Shown piece after piece: positions 18,533 through 27,498 of a DNA stretch of 64,000 nt; the stretch's first letter is position 1, and each line of letters begins with the position of its first letter. The DNA is taken from the NCBI RefSeq assembly GCF_016908855.1, contig NZ_JAFBER010000003.1, forward strand, positions 62,001-126,000, in the 5' to 3' direction. The notes beneath the pieces are model-generated. The model did not search any database, had not been told where the DNA came from, and saw only the letters and a list, made by a program, of their open reading frames with translations. A program made the translations under genes and the position numbers. This DNA comes from Scopulibacillus daqui. GTDB taxonomy: Bacteria > Bacillota > Bacilli > Bacillales > Sporolactobacillaceae.

Positions 18533-20158
18533 ATGAATGTGACGATTGGCCAATTGCTCGAAGAAACAGCGGATAGACAACCTGACCGCGATGCTGTTGT
18601 GTATCCTGATCGAGGTCTGCGTTATTCCTATAAGACGTTTAATCAGTTGTGCAGGGAAGCGGCAAGGGGCTTTATGAAACTGGGCATTAAGAAAGGCGAA
18701 CATATGGCCATCTGGGCTTCAAACCGTCCGGAATGGGTGACAACTCAATTTGCAGCAGGCAAAATGGGTGCTGTACTCGTTACGGTGAATACAAGTTATC
18801 GTTTGACAGAACTTGAGTATCTTTTGAAGCAATCTGATTCAACAACACTGATTTTAATGGAAAATTATCGAGGAACGTCTTACATCGATATGCTTTACGA
18901 AATTGTACCGGAATTGAAGACATCAGAACCTGGGAAACTCCAATCTAAAAAGTTTCCTTTTCTAAAGAATGTTATCGTTCTAGGGGAAAGAGGCTATCCG
19001 GGCATGTACCAATGGTCCGATATTTTTAAATTGAAAGATGAGGTAAGCGAAGAGGAACTGGATAAACGAATACAATCGCTGGATCCGGATGATGTCATTA
19101 ATATGCAGTATACATCAGGGACAACAGGTTTCCCAAAAGGTGTTATGCTGAGCCATAACAATTTAGTGAATAACGCCGCAAATATTGCGGCGTGCATGAA
19201 GCTTACTTCAAGTGACCGGATGTGCATACCAGTGCCGTTTTTCCATTGTTTTGGATCAGTGCTTGGGACATTGACTTGTGTAACCGCTGGAGCAGCAATG
19301 GTTCCGATTCAGGAGTTCGATGTTAAACAAGTTTTGAGAGCGGTGCAGGATGAAAGGTGTACAGCATTGCACGGTGTACCGACCATGTTTATTGCAGAAT
19401 TGAATGACCCTGATTTTGACAAATACGATTTGTCGTCATTGCGTACGGGCATTATGGCAGGCTCCACTTGTCCAATCGAGGTTATGAAAGCGGTGGCAGA
19501 AAAGATGTGCGCCAGAGAAATGACCATTGTGTATGGACAGACTGAATCATCTCCGGGGATTACGCAAACAAGGACTGACGACCCGCTTGAAATAAGGGTA
19601 TCCACTGTGGGACGGGCATTGCCGAATGTAGAAGTAAAAATTGTTCAGCCGGGAACAAATAAAGCAGTTCATAATGGTGCTCGAGGAGAGTTGTGCACCC
19701 GCGGTTACCATGTGATGAAAGGGTATTATAAGGACCCCGAGGCAACAGCCGAAGCGATAGATGAGGATGGCTGGCTTCATACTGGAGACCTTGCTGTCAT
19801 GGATGAAAATGGCTACTGTAAAATTGTCGGCAGACTCAAAGACATGATTATTCGCGGGGGAGAAAATATTTATCCAAGAGAGATTGAGGAGTTTCTTTAC
19901 CAGCACCCGAAAGTTCTTGATGCACAGGTTGTCGGTGTACCGGATGAAAAATACGGAGAACAAGTGATGGCTTGGATTAAACTGAAACCGGGGCAAACAG
20001 CTTCAGCCGAAGAAATTCGTGACTTCTGCCTTGGGAGGATTGCTTCTTTTAAAGTGCCGCGCTATATCGAGTTTTGTGAAGAATATCCAATGACAGCATC
20101 TGGGAAAATCCAAAAATACAAGCTTCGCGAATTTGGGAGAAAGCTTCTAAATCGTTAA
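18533..20158 (+). CDS. AMP-forming acyl-CoA synthetase, YngI-like
   Basis: A 541-residue adenylate-forming enzyme that would activate a fatty or other carboxylic acid to its CoA thioester. The AMP-binding motif is '[16 protein letters not shown]'; later motifs are 'YGQTE', 'GWLHTGD', and the C-terminal catalytic Lys in '[14 protein letters not shown]'. It resembles B. subtilis YngI over its whole length. The first ATG lies 20 bases after AGGAGG (18507-18512), which is too far. An in-frame ATA at 18521 has ideal spacing and would align with the YngI start as I remember it, so the true start may be non-canonical. Single gene with its own promoter. Confidence 0.88.
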   Translation: MNVTIGQLLEETADRQPDRDAVVYPDRGLRYSYKTFNQLCREAARGFMKLGIKKGEHMAIWASNRPEWVTTQFAAGKMGAVLVTVNTSYRLTELEYLLKQSDSTTLILMENYRGTSYIDMLYEIVPELKTSEPGKLQSKKFPFLKNVIVLGERGYPGMYQWSDIFKLKDEVSEEELDKRIQSLDPDDVINMQYTSGTTGFPKGVMLSHNNLVNNAANIAACMKLTSSDRMCIPVPFFHCFGSVLGTLTCVTAGAAMVPIQEFDVKQVLRAVQDERCTALHGVPTMFIAELNDPDFDKYDLSSLRTGIMAGSTCPIEVMKAVAEKMCAREMTIVYGQTESSPGITQTRTDDPLEIRVSTVGRALPNVEVKIVQPGTNKAVHNGARGELCTRGYHVMKGYYKDPEATAEAIDEDGWLHTGDLAVMDENGYCKIVGRLKDMIIRGGENIYPREIEEFLYQHPKVLDAQVVGVPDEKYGEQVMAWIKLKPGQTASAEEIRDFCLGRIASFKVPRYIEFCEEYPMTASGKIQKYKLREFGRKLLNR

Positions 20159-20211
20159 ACCGAAAATCTTTTGAAATAGAAAATCGTTTGAGAGAAGATG
20201 GCTTTATATGT

Positions 20212-20245
20212 GAAACTGCTGCTATAGCGGCAGGTTTCTTAATAT
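20212..20245 (+). terminator. Probable terminator of the acyl-CoA synthetase gene
   Basis: GAAAC...TGC (20212-20219) pairs with GCA.GTTTC (20230-20238), followed by TTAATAT. Confidence 0.5.
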
Positions 20246-20294
20246 AAAAAATGTGTAACCCTTTCTATTTTTCTTGTGAAGAAGGTTACACATT
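20244..20294 (-). terminator. Terminator of the 62-residue protein gene
   Basis: AATGTGTAACC (20250-20260) and GGTTACACATT (20284-20294) form an 11-bp stem. Read on the minus strand it is followed by a run of T. Confidence 0.75.
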
Positions 20295-20340
20295 ACCGAA
20301 AGATATTAACTTTCTTATACACCAAATCATCCTTTCAGAA

Positions 20341-20529
20341 TTAAGCGATATGCGGATATTTAACACCTTTGAATTCTACATTAACCAAGGATGACTTTTC
20401 TTTCTCATATTTTTTGCTTAATTGCTGTGCTTTATCAAAAGCTTCGAACATATGCTTAGACTCAATGACTTCATTCCATCTGTCTGGATGGTCACTATCT
20501 GTTTCAAATAAAAACACATACTGTTTCAT
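20341..20529 (-). CDS. Small 62-residue protein of unknown function
   Basis: I do not recognise the family. The ORF is preceded by an excellent AGGAGGTGATATAA site, so translation is convincing. The sequence is hydrophilic, starts 'MKQYVFLFETDSDHPDRW', and has a helical 'EAFDKAQQLSKKYEKEKSS' middle. No signal peptide or membrane segment. It has its own terminator and stands between convergent and tandem neighbours. Confidence 0.75.
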   Translation of the reverse strand: MKQYVFLFETDSDHPDRWNEVIESKHMFEAFDKAQQLSKKYEKEKSSLVNVEFKGVKYPHIA

Positions 20530-20718
20530 TTATATCACCTCCTAAAAAGCCTATATTATATTAAGGATCTCAAAAATTAATGTCAGCCTGTTGTTACCCA
20601 TTATACTTAGCTGTGATACTTGTGTAAACCCTTTCAAAAAAATATCCTTGACAAATTTGTTAACACGTGAAAAACGCCCTGCGTTTCCTTCGGTTCAAAA
20701 AATCAGGCTTGTATATAT

Positions 20719-20749
20719 AAAAAAGGTACTGTTGATTTTTCACAGTACC
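20719..20749 (-). terminator. Terminator of the UbiB-like operon
   Basis: GGTACTGT (20725-20732) / ACAGTACC (20742-20749); on the minus strand followed by TTTTTTA. Confidence 0.85.
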
Positions 20750-20760
20750 CTTCTTTATAT

Positions 20761-22431
20761 TTAAAATCTGCCGGAACGGAAAATAGAGAATAGCAGCCAA
20801 ACAAACATAAGTATAGCTATAATGACCCCTATGCCGATCACAGGGATATTGGATAAAAAAGTGTTGCCAAAAGTTGAGGCAATAATTAAGCCCACAATAA
20901 CAATGCTGAAAGCGAGAAGGGTGATGCTGAAAGATATTCTATTGCCGATCCGGTCGAGCCTTAACAGCAATTTATCAATTTGGGGCAAATTCATTTCAAG
21001 ATGGGTTTGTCCTTTGTTTATCTTTGTCAGCGTGTGCCTAAGCTGTTTCGGCAACTGAAAAATGATCGATGCAAGTTCTGTGATCTCAACCCACTTTGCA
21101 GGAAAATTTTTGACTGGATTAATTCGATTTAACAACAGTTTTTTTCCATAAGGTTCTGCAAGATGAATCAAGCTCAGCTCTGAATCGAGATCGGTAATAA
21201 ATCCTTCGATGGTCATTAACGCCTTGCCAAGCATGGTATAGTCCTTCGGGATGGTAATCCGATTTCTTTGCGTTGTATTAAAAAGATCTGCAATGGCATC
21301 GCCGATATTAATTTGACTCATCGGAATATCGTAATACTTGTCTTTTAATGTATCTATGTCGCTTTTCAGCTTGCTTTCGTCGATATCATGCGGCATATTG
21401 GCCATTCTTTGAACGGTATGTAAAAGCATATCAGTGTCTTTGCTCATTAATCCAATAATAAGCGAAGCGAAATTTTCTTTCATTTCGCTGCTTAAAACAC
21501 CAATCTGACCGAAGTCGATGTAAGCTATTTTGTTTCCCGGCAAGAAAAATATGTTACCGGGATGCGGATCGCCGTGATAAACCCCTTTAATTAAAACTTG
21601 GTCTAAAAAAGAGTTGACGAGCCGTTCGGCAAGAAGCTTTTTATTAAATTCATCGGATGGCAATTCCTTCAGTTCAATAAATTTTTTTCCTTCGATATAT
21701 TGGGATGTTAATACTTTCTTTGTTGAGTAGTCCCAATAGATTGAAGGAATAATGACATCATCGTTATTTTCGAACATCTGTCTGAACTTCTCAGTGTTTC
21801 TTGCTTCTTGTGAATAGTCCATTTCGTTTCTGATGGCAACGGCAAGCTCGTCGACAATTTCCCTTAGCTGATAATGCTTAGCCCATGCGTAACGGTTCTC
21901 GATCAGACGGGCCAAGTCTCTTAAAATTTCAACATCAATGTTCACCTGATCTTCAATATTAGGACGGCGAACTTTAACAACAACACTTTCGCCAGTTCTT
22001 AATGTCGCTCTGTGTGCTTGTCCTATTGAAGCAGCAGCGAGACATTCTTCTTCAAAGGTTTCGAAAAGGTCTTCGCATGGCGCGCCGAGTTCTTCGCTGA
22101 TAATTTGCTTAATGACAGAACTGTTGACAGGTCTGACAGCATCTTGGAGTTTCTCCAGTTCCTTTGTCAGCGAGGCAGGTATCATGTCCCTCCGAATGCT
22201 TAGCAATTGTCCGAATTTAATAAAGGTCGGTCCGAGTTCTTCCATAGAATGCCTTAACCGTTTGCCAAGCGGTTTGGCATTGCCTTTATTTAAATCAGAT
22301 TCTATTCTTTTCGGAAGGGACAATAAATGAAACAGCCCTACTTCTTTAACGAGATATCCGAACCCATTTTTAACGAGAACCGTTGTAATTTCCCGATACC
22401 GGTTCATGTGCCGCATTCTCTTTTTGATCAT
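20761..22431 (-). CDS. ABC1/UbiB (AarF) family atypical kinase, membrane-associated
   Basis: A 556-residue protein of the UbiB/ABC1 family, whose members support quinone metabolism in other bacteria. Visible are the KxGQ motif 'FIKFGQLLS', the alanine-rich loop 'AAASIGQAH', the VVKVRRP Lys, the catalytic 'GVYHGDPHPGN', and the metal-binding 'YIDFGQIG'. Two hydrophobic segments occupy the last 60 residues. The ATG at 22431 with GGTGAG just upstream is preferred to the TTG/GTG codons at 22443/22440. It follows the phasin-like gene by 24 bases, so they form one operon. The substrate is not known. Confidence 0.88.
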   Translation of the reverse strand: MIKKRMRHMNRYREITTVLVKNGFGYLVKEVGLFHLLSLPKRIESDLNKGNAKPLGKRLRHSMEELGPTFIKFGQLLSIRRDMIPASLTKELEKLQDAVRPVNSSVIKQIISEELGAPCEDLFETFEEECLAAASIGQAHRATLRTGESVVVKVRRPNIEDQVNIDVEILRDLARLIENRYAWAKHYQLREIVDELAVAIRNEMDYSQEARNTEKFRQMFENNDDVIIPSIYWDYSTKKVLTSQYIEGKKFIELKELPSDEFNKKLLAERLVNSFLDQVLIKGVYHGDPHPGNIFFLPGNKIAYIDFGQIGVLSSEMKENFASLIIGLMSKDTDMLLHTVQRMANMPHDIDESKLKSDIDTLKDKYYDIPMSQINIGDAIADLFNTTQRNRITIPKDYTMLGKALMTIEGFITDLDSELSLIHLAEPYGKKLLLNRINPVKNFPAKWVEITELASIIFQLPKQLRHTLTKINKGQTHLEMNLPQIDKLLLRLDRIGNRISFSITLLAFSIVIVGLIIASTFGNTFLSNIPVIGIGVIIAILMFVWLLFSIFRSGRF

Positions 22432-22455
22432 GATTCTCACCAACGCATTTCATGC

Positions 22456-22773
22456 TTACTTATTGTTTTTTTCAATCACTTCATCGAGCTTTTTCTCCAA
22501 TGATTCAATCCGGGAATGCAAATCATTAACATGGTCAACTGTGACAAAACCAATTTGTTTTAATGTGGATATGAATTCTTTGCGAAATTGTTCATTCCAT
22601 TCATTTTGCTTGCCTTTTCCTTTCTCTTGAAGCTCTCTTAAAATGCCTTTTGCTTCAGAAGGGGCGATTTCCTTCTTTTCCACAAGATCATTGATATATT
22701 TTTCAACTCTTTCTTTGCTTGCAACCGCAGCGCCTAATCCAAGGAAAAAGCCTTTTTTCAATAATTCATTCAT
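22456..22773 (-). CDS. Phasin-like / polyhydroxyalkanoate granule-associated-type small protein
   Basis: A 105-residue helical protein starting 'MNELLKKGFFLGLGAAVA' and ending in a coiled coil ('LHSRIESLEKKLDEVIEKNNK'). This layout is typical of the phasin-like proteins often encoded beside UbiB/ABC1 kinases. An AAAGGA site precedes the ATG at 22773; an upstream ATG at 22782 would put the site inside the gene. First gene of the operon with the UbiB-like kinase. No PHA synthase is in the window, so a granule role is not supported. Confidence 0.65.
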   Translation of the reverse strand: MNELLKKGFFLGLGAAVASKERVEKYINDLVEKKEIAPSEAKGILRELQEKGKGKQNEWNEQFRKEFISTLKQIGFVTVDHVNDLHSRIESLEKKLDEVIEKNNK

Positions 22774-23129
22774 TAGTCTCATCCTTTCTAAGTGCTTTTA
22801 GTTATCTATATACCCAAATTTGATAAGTATCTATCATACATTTTTTGTAAGGTAAATAAAAAGTGACCGATAATAAATTTTATTTGCGCATGTTATTGGT
22901 TATTTAAACAGTATTATATCAGTCATTAGTTAAACGCGAATGATGCCAAAAGTACTAAAAATTTATTTTATCCTTAAGAATGCCTTTTTATTCATATAAG
23001 AACTTCTTTTAATTTTTTATGAAATGGAATTGAAATTATTCTAATGCTAATTTAATGTAATGTTACGGACCGAATAAGGAATAAAAAACCGAATTTATCA
23101 AGTAAAGGAAGAGTGAAAGGAGCAATGTT
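22774..23129. other. A+T-rich intergenic region
   Basis: Upstream region of the minus-strand phasin/UbiB operon and of the small plus-strand membrane protein. I see no convincing gene or strong structure. Confidence 0.5.
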
Positions 23130-23303
23130 TTGAAAGCATTCATTCTAATCTTCGTCATAATCATTGAGGCATTTCTTGTAATTGTTCCTGAATATGTTAG
23201 AAGTAAAACTGGAATGAAAGTCAAACATAAGAAAACGTGGCTTTTCTTAGTATCTGTATTAGCTTTAGCTATAGGAGTAATGCTGGCTGCTTGTATTTCG
23301 TAA
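23130..23303 (+). CDS. Small 57-residue membrane protein, TTG start
   Basis: TTG start with AAAGGAG (23116-23122) 7 bases upstream, ending in TAA at 23301. Two hydrophobic helices ('AFILIFVIIIEAFLVIV' and 'WLFLVSVLALAIGVMLAA') flank a basic loop with 'RSKTGMKVKHKK'. I do not know the family. Good ribosome site and clean two-helix design argue it is real. Confidence 0.6.
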   Translation: MKAFILIFVIIIEAFLVIVPEYVRSKTGMKVKHKKTWLFLVSVLALAIGVMLAACIS

Positions 23304-23430
23304 AAAAAGGTCATGTTTCTTTTCGAAAAAGCGAAGTGAACTTTTGGTTATAGTTAAGGATTTTGAAAATATATTTACTATAAATGTTTTTTTACGTCAC
23401 GGACCTTTTTTGGGAAAGAAGGAATGACTT

Positions 23431-24348
23431 ATGGTAGCGCGACCGCCTATGTTGAGGCCAGGTGATACCATTGGCATTGTTACGCTTGGCAGTCCATTGG
23501 ATGATAACATCATTAATGCGCGAATCAACACATTAAAAAACTTAGGATTTAATGTGGTATTAGGGCGATACGTATATGCCAAAAATGGATTTCTCTCTGG
23601 TACAGATCAACAACGTGCTCATGATCTGATGAGTATGTTTGAGAATAAACAGGTTAAAATGATCTTGCCTTCCAGAGGCGGAGAAGGAGTTGCCGGCATT
23701 CTTCCTTATTTAGATTTATATTTCATCTCGCAAAACCCAAAAATTGTAACAGGGTACAGCGATATCACCGTATTGCTCAATGTCCTGTACCAATATGCCA
23801 ATCTGATCACCTTTCAGAGTCTTCTTCTTATTGATTTCAAGGAAAATACGCCTCGGTTTAATTACGATCAGTTTTTTGCTGCGGTATCTACATTGAATTA
23901 CAGACAAATAAAAAATCCGCCGGGTGTTCCGCTAATCAGCAAGGTTCCCGGGAATGTTACGGGACCGATTGTCGGCGGAAACCTTACTTCATTTGTTGAT
24001 ACATTAGGCACACCTTTTGAGATTGATACAAGAGGCAAAATTTTATTAATAGAAGAAACGCATGAACCGGCAAATAAAGTCTACAGGCTTCTTAATCATT
24101 TGAAACTCGCCGGAAAGTTTGATGATTGCATTGGCATTATTATGGGGGAATGCACAGGGTGTCTGACTTCTTATGGGAAAACGTACGAGGATGTCATTGA
24201 TGAGTTTATTGTTCCTCTTGGCAAACCGCTGATGACCAACCTTGCTACCGCGCATGGTTTTTATAAGACAGCTGTTCCCATAGGGGCTGCAGTAAACTTG
24301 AATACAATAAATAATACTATTACTGTCCTTGAACCTACTGTTCAATAA
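23431..24348 (+). CDS. LD-carboxypeptidase, peptidase family S66 (YkfA/MccF-like)
   Basis: A 305-residue serine peptidase. It starts 'RPPMLRPGDTIGIV', has the nucleophile elbow 'TGYSDITVL', a 'GGNLTSFVDTLGTPFEID' block, and a late catalytic His in 'ATAHGFYKTAVPIG'. S66 enzymes cleave LD bonds in murein tetrapeptides; the MccF subgroup degrades microcin C. Similarity to B. subtilis YkfA favours cell-wall peptide recycling, but MccF-like self-immunity cannot be excluded given the microcin C-like cluster about 17 kb away. Stand-alone gene with a strong terminator. Confidence 0.85.
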   Translation: MVARPPMLRPGDTIGIVTLGSPLDDNIINARINTLKNLGFNVVLGRYVYAKNGFLSGTDQQRAHDLMSMFENKQVKMILPSRGGEGVAGILPYLDLYFISQNPKIVTGYSDITVLLNVLYQYANLITFQSLLLIDFKENTPRFNYDQFFAAVSTLNYRQIKNPPGVPLISKVPGNVTGPIVGGNLTSFVDTLGTPFEIDTRGKILLIEETHEPANKVYRLLNHLKLAGKFDDCIGIIMGECTGCLTSYGKTYEDVIDEFIVPLGKPLMTNLATAHGFYKTAVPIGAAVNLNTINNTITVLEPTVQ

Positions 24349-24349
24349 T

Positions 24350-24389
24350 AAGGGTCAGTTCTGTCCGCGAGGCGGAGGAACTGACCCTT
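24350..24389. terminator. Strong hairpin between the convergent S66 and kynA genes
   Basis: Perfect 12-bp arms AAGGGTCAGTTC (24350-24361) and GAACTGACCCTT (24378-24389), with an inner TCCGC/GCGGA stem. Likely bidirectional although no long T run follows. Confidence 0.75.
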
Positions 24390-24437
24390 GTTATATTGAT
24401 GAATATAACTGCAACAGCTATTGAAAGGCTCTTTAGC

Positions 24438-25292
24438 TTATAATTTGGTGCGCAGATCCCAAAGTTCAGGGAAAAATCGCTGATCAAGCACTTTTTTAAG
24501 ATAATGAACGCCCGATGAACCGCCGGTGCCCATCTTATAGCCGATAATTCGTTCCACTGTTTTCATATGACGGAAGCGCCACTGTTGAAACCAGTCTTCT
24601 ATATCGACGAGTTTTTCTGCAAGCTCATATAGATCCCAGTATTCTTCTACGTTGTGATAAACTTCAAGCCAAGCTGCTTCCACAGTCGGATCGGCCTGAT
24701 ACGGTTCGCTAAAGTCTCTGTGCAGAAGGTTCGGGTTAATCGCAAAGCCTGCGTTTGCGAGGGTTTGGATAGCGGCATCATATAGGCCGGGCTCATGCAA
24801 AGCTTTTTCTAAGCTTTGATGCAATTCCGGGTCTTTTTTATAAATATTAAGGACATGCGGCGTTTTATAACCGAGGGCAAATTCAATCATTCTATATTGA
24901 TATGATTGAAATCCAGAAGCTTGTCCAAGCTTATCTCGAAACTGTATATACTCAGAGGGCGTCAATGTAGACAAGACATCCCAAGCCTTAATGATTTGCG
25001 ATTGGATTTTTGAGACTCGGGCCAGCATTTTAAAAGCAGCCGAGAGATCATCCTTTTGAATGGATTTAATTGACGCATTGAGTTCATGAAGGATTAATTT
25101 CATCCATAGTTCACTGACTTGATGAATGATGATAAAGAGCATTTCATCATGATGCCCGGATAATCGCTTTTGGCTAGATAATAGGCTGTCTAAATGAAGG
25201 TACTCGCCATAGGTCATATGGTTCGTGAAATCCGTATGAATGCCTTTTTCAGTCACTATTTGATCATAGTCTTGACAGCTGTTTTTCTCCAT
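24438..25292 (-). CDS. kynA: Tryptophan 2,3-dioxygenase
   Basis: A 284-residue heme dioxygenase that opens the indole ring to N-formylkynurenine. '[13 protein letters not shown]', '[20 protein letters not shown]' and '[14 protein letters not shown]' (heme-ligand His) are family blocks, with the substrate loop '[11 protein letters not shown]' near the C-terminus. It starts 2 bases after kynB, its ribosome site lying in the last kynB codons. Third gene of kynU-kynB-kynA, the tryptophan-to-anthranilate branch. Confidence 0.96.
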   Translation of the reverse strand: MEKNSCQDYDQIVTEKGIHTDFTNHMTYGEYLHLDSLLSSQKRLSGHHDEMLFIIIHQVSELWMKLILHELNASIKSIQKDDLSAAFKMLARVSKIQSQIIKAWDVLSTLTPSEYIQFRDKLGQASGFQSYQYRMIEFALGYKTPHVLNIYKKDPELHQSLEKALHEPGLYDAAIQTLANAGFAINPNLLHRDFSEPYQADPTVEAAWLEVYHNVEEYWDLYELAEKLVDIEDWFQQWRFRHMKTVERIIGYKMGTGGSSGVHYLKKVLDQRFFPELWDLRTKL

Positions 25293-25294
25293 CG

Positions 25295-25924
25295 TTATTC
25301 TCCTTTTTGCAGCGGTTTAATCACAGCGCGAACCGGACTCCCATCTGCTTCTGCAAGCGGCAGGGGCAGTGCGATAAGTTCGTAGTCGCCTGGCTTTACG
25401 TGATCAAGCACAATGTTTTCTAAGATGTGAACCCTATGATTGAATAGGGAGATATGCGCAGCCATATCTTTGCTGTCGAGGGGATCCACCGACGGCACAT
25501 CAACACCGATTAATTGGATGCCTTTGTCTTTAAGAAACGGGCCGATATCTTCTCTTAAATAAGTGATTTTATTTGGAAAAACATAAGGGTTAGACGGTGC
25601 GGTCCGTACAAGCAAACGGCTGGCTCCATCTAAGTCATAGTTTGCCAGTTCTTTGGCTCCAATACTTTCAAATTGTGATGCATCAATGATTCGGGCCGGA
25701 CCAGTGTAAATGTTAATATCCAGGTCAATGACTTTCCGGCCTTCATTATCAAAATGAAACGGCGCATCAATATGGGTGCCTGTATGCAGGCTCATTGTTA
25801 TTTTCCCGATATTGACTGACCCTGTCTGTTCTTTTGTAAAGGCTGTTTCATAGGTGAAAGGCGTGTCATGAGGCCATGTTGCAATGTCATTATTTAAAGG
25901 CTGCGAAATATCGATCCACGCCAT
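25295..25924 (-). CDS. kynB: Kynurenine formamidase (arylformamidase)
   Basis: A 209-residue metal-dependent hydrolase of the cyclase superfamily that converts N-formylkynurenine to kynurenine. The metal motif is '[13 protein letters not shown]'; '[17 protein letters not shown]' is the typical N-terminus and the C-terminus has '[17 protein letters not shown]'. Directly between kynU and kynA in one transcription unit, with spacers of 14 and 2 bases. Confidence 0.95.
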   Translation of the reverse strand: MAWIDISQPLNNDIATWPHDTPFTYETAFTKEQTGSVNIGKITMSLHTGTHIDAPFHFDNEGRKVIDLDINIYTGPARIIDASQFESIGAKELANYDLDGASRLLVRTAPSNPYVFPNKITYLREDIGPFLKDKGIQLIGVDVPSVDPLDSKDMAAHISLFNHRVHILENIVLDHVKPGDYELIALPLPLAEADGSPVRAVIKPLQKGE

Positions 25925-25938
25925 GATGTGCCCCCTCC

Positions 25939-27225
25939 TTAAGCGACAACGTCTCTGTTGTTTTCAAACTTTTTGTATTGGCCTTCTATCATGATTTTTT
26001 TCAGTATTTGCACGGTGTTCCAGATCTCCTGAAAAGTATTATAGAGGGGGACAGGTGCAAGTCGAATGCCGTTCGGCGCACGAAAGTCAGGGATGACGTT
26101 ATTTTCTTTTAATGCTTTGCAAATGCGTGCTGCTTCCTGATGTTCTAAATATATATGACCTGTGCGCTTGTCATCCTCAATCGGATTTGCAATCGTAAAT
26201 CCCATATCCTTCAATTCATGGGAAATAAGATCCATCATATATTGAGTCATTTTAAGAGACTTTTGACGGAGCCGCTCGAGGCCTGCTTCCTTAAAAATTT
26301 CCAAAGAACCGATTAAAGGCGCAAGACTGAGTATATGCGGGGTCCCCATTTGATAGGCGCCGGCATCTTCAGCCGGGGTTAGGTGATGTTCCATATCAAA
26401 TTGTTTATCTTTATGAGAACTAAACCAGCCTGTTAGTCCGGGCGTACGGTGAAAATGCTTCTTATTGACATAGAGTCCGGCAACGCTGCCGGGGCCGCCG
26501 TTTAAATATTTATAATTGCACCAAAAAGCAAAATCGACATCCCATTCATTGACATAATGAGGAATTGAGCCGATTGAATGGCAAAGGTCAAACCCGATTA
26601 AAATTCCTCGCTGATGAGCTTCTTCAGCCAGCCGTTTCATATCAAGAATTTGTCCGCTCCGGTATAAGACGCTGGGCAGCACAATAAGCGCAATATCTTC
26701 TGTCATTGCTGAAATGATATCTTCTTCATTTAAAGTGCGCCCGTCACGGCTTTTAACTTGGATAAGATATTCATCAGGGTCATAGCCTTTTAGCTTCAAT
26801 TGGCTTTGCAGAGCGTAAATATCGGTAGGGAAGGTTAATTCGTCAGCAAGAATTTTTGTTTTGGTTCCTTTAGGTTCGTAAAAGGTTGCAACGAGCTGAT
26901 GAAGATTAACGGTTGTGGAACCGCTTACAAATACTTCGCCGGCATCAGCGCCTATAAACGGAGCGATTAAATCACCTAACCGTTCAGATAAATAAAACCA
27001 AGGATATTTGCCCTTTGTCCAGCCGTCAATGCCATATTGTTTCCATGAATCAAGGATGTTCAGCAAAGAGGTTTCAGCGCGTTTTGACAGAAGACCCAAG
27101 GAGTTGCCGTCCAAGTAGATTGTATCTTCTTTTACATAGAATTCATCGCGGAATGAGGCTAATTCATCTTCTTTATCCAATTGCTGTGCATATTGATAAG
27201 CTGGATCAAATGCATAAAGGCCCAT
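25939..27225 (-). CDS. kynU: Kynureninase
   Basis: A 428-residue PLP enzyme cleaving kynurenine to anthranilate and alanine. The PLP Lys is in '[17 protein letters not shown]'; '[15 protein letters not shown]' and '[12 protein letters not shown]' are conserved. GAAAGGATTG precedes the ATG. It heads the kyn operon, about 160 bases downstream of the predicted start from the palindrome-embedded promoter. A TetR-type regulator gene lies divergently. Confidence 0.95.
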   Translation of the reverse strand: MGLYAFDPAYQYAQQLDKEDELASFRDEFYVKEDTIYLDGNSLGLLSKRAETSLLNILDSWKQYGIDGWTKGKYPWFYLSERLGDLIAPFIGADAGEVFVSGSTTVNLHQLVATFYEPKGTKTKILADELTFPTDIYALQSQLKLKGYDPDEYLIQVKSRDGRTLNEEDIISAMTEDIALIVLPSVLYRSGQILDMKRLAEEAHQRGILIGFDLCHSIGSIPHYVNEWDVDFAFWCNYKYLNGGPGSVAGLYVNKKHFHRTPGLTGWFSSHKDKQFDMEHHLTPAEDAGAYQMGTPHILSLAPLIGSLEIFKEAGLERLRQKSLKMTQYMMDLISHELKDMGFTIANPIEDDKRTGHIYLEHQEAARICKALKENNVIPDFRAPNGIRLAPVPLYNTFQEIWNTVQILKKIMIEGQYKKFENNRDVVA

Positions 27226-27264
27226 TAAATCAATCCTTTCTTTTAGGAGTCTGGCATGGCTGAT

Positions 27265-27291
27265 TGTGGATGCTGTGGATATTGTTGATAA
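27265..27291 (+). repeat. Three tandem DnaA-box-like 9-mers
   Basis: TGTGGATGC, TGTGGATAT and TGTTGATAA follow one another with no gap. The consensus TGTGGATAA is the complement of the DnaA box TTATCCACA. A longer version lies at 28132-28185, in the same orientation and also followed by 'cttt'. Confidence 0.7.
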
Positions 27292-27327
27292 CTTTTCAGA
27301 CTATACTTATTTTCGTAAACCATACAA

Positions 27328-27365
27328 ATGAAGCAGTAAAGAGAACAATGGTGAATGAAATAATG
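27328..27365 (+). pseudogene. Relic of the 5' end of the NSS transporter gene
   Basis: The 38 bases from ATGAAGCAG match the start of the intact transporter gene at 28218 at 31 of 38 positions by eye (23 of the first 25). It lies 36 bases after a 9-mer array, as the intact gene lies 32 bases after its own array. This is a partial duplication flanking the tetR gene. Confidence 0.65.
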
Positions 27366-27395
27366 TATTTTTGATACAAAATATTCTCTCAATTC

Positions 27396-27424
27396 AATAT
27401 ACTACGAACATGACACGGCGTCAA
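27396..27424 (-). promoter_or_regulatory. Predicted kynU promoter
   Basis: On the minus strand TTGACG (27424-27419), 17-base spacer, TATATT (27401-27396). The -35 box is inside the left arm of the 45-bp palindrome. Confidence 0.55.
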
Positions 27425-27453
27425 TGACATCATGTCATTGACGCCGTGTCATG
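27409..27453. promoter_or_regulatory. 45-bp palindromic operator between kynU and tetR
   Basis: A perfect 21-bp inverted repeat (27409-27429 with 27433-27453) around TCA. It contains nested dyads: TGACACGGCGTCA at 27411-27423, its mirror TGACGCCGTGTCA at 27439-27451, and a central ATGAC/GTCAT. Both divergent -35 boxes lie within it. This is the expected form of a TetR-family operator that represses both directions. Confidence 0.8.
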
Positions 27454-27466
27454 ATTTATCTAGAAT
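27438..27466 (+). promoter_or_regulatory. Predicted tetR promoter
   Basis: TTGACG (27438-27443), 17-base spacer, TAGAAT (27461-27466). The -35 box is inside the right arm of the palindrome, consistent with autoregulation. Confidence 0.6.
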
Positions 27467-27498
27467 AATCAGAAAATGATTCGGAAAAGGTGAAGAAT

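Noticed and set aside
19547-19996. Minus-strand ORF of 149 codons inside the acyl-CoA synthetase gene
   Set aside because: Antisense shadow; the plus strand encodes conserved synthetase motifs throughout.
23431-24348. MccF-like S66 peptidase as immunity gene of the microcin C-like cluster
   Set aside because: It lies about 17 kb away with its own terminator and fits the YkfA murein-recycling branch; physical linkage is lacking.
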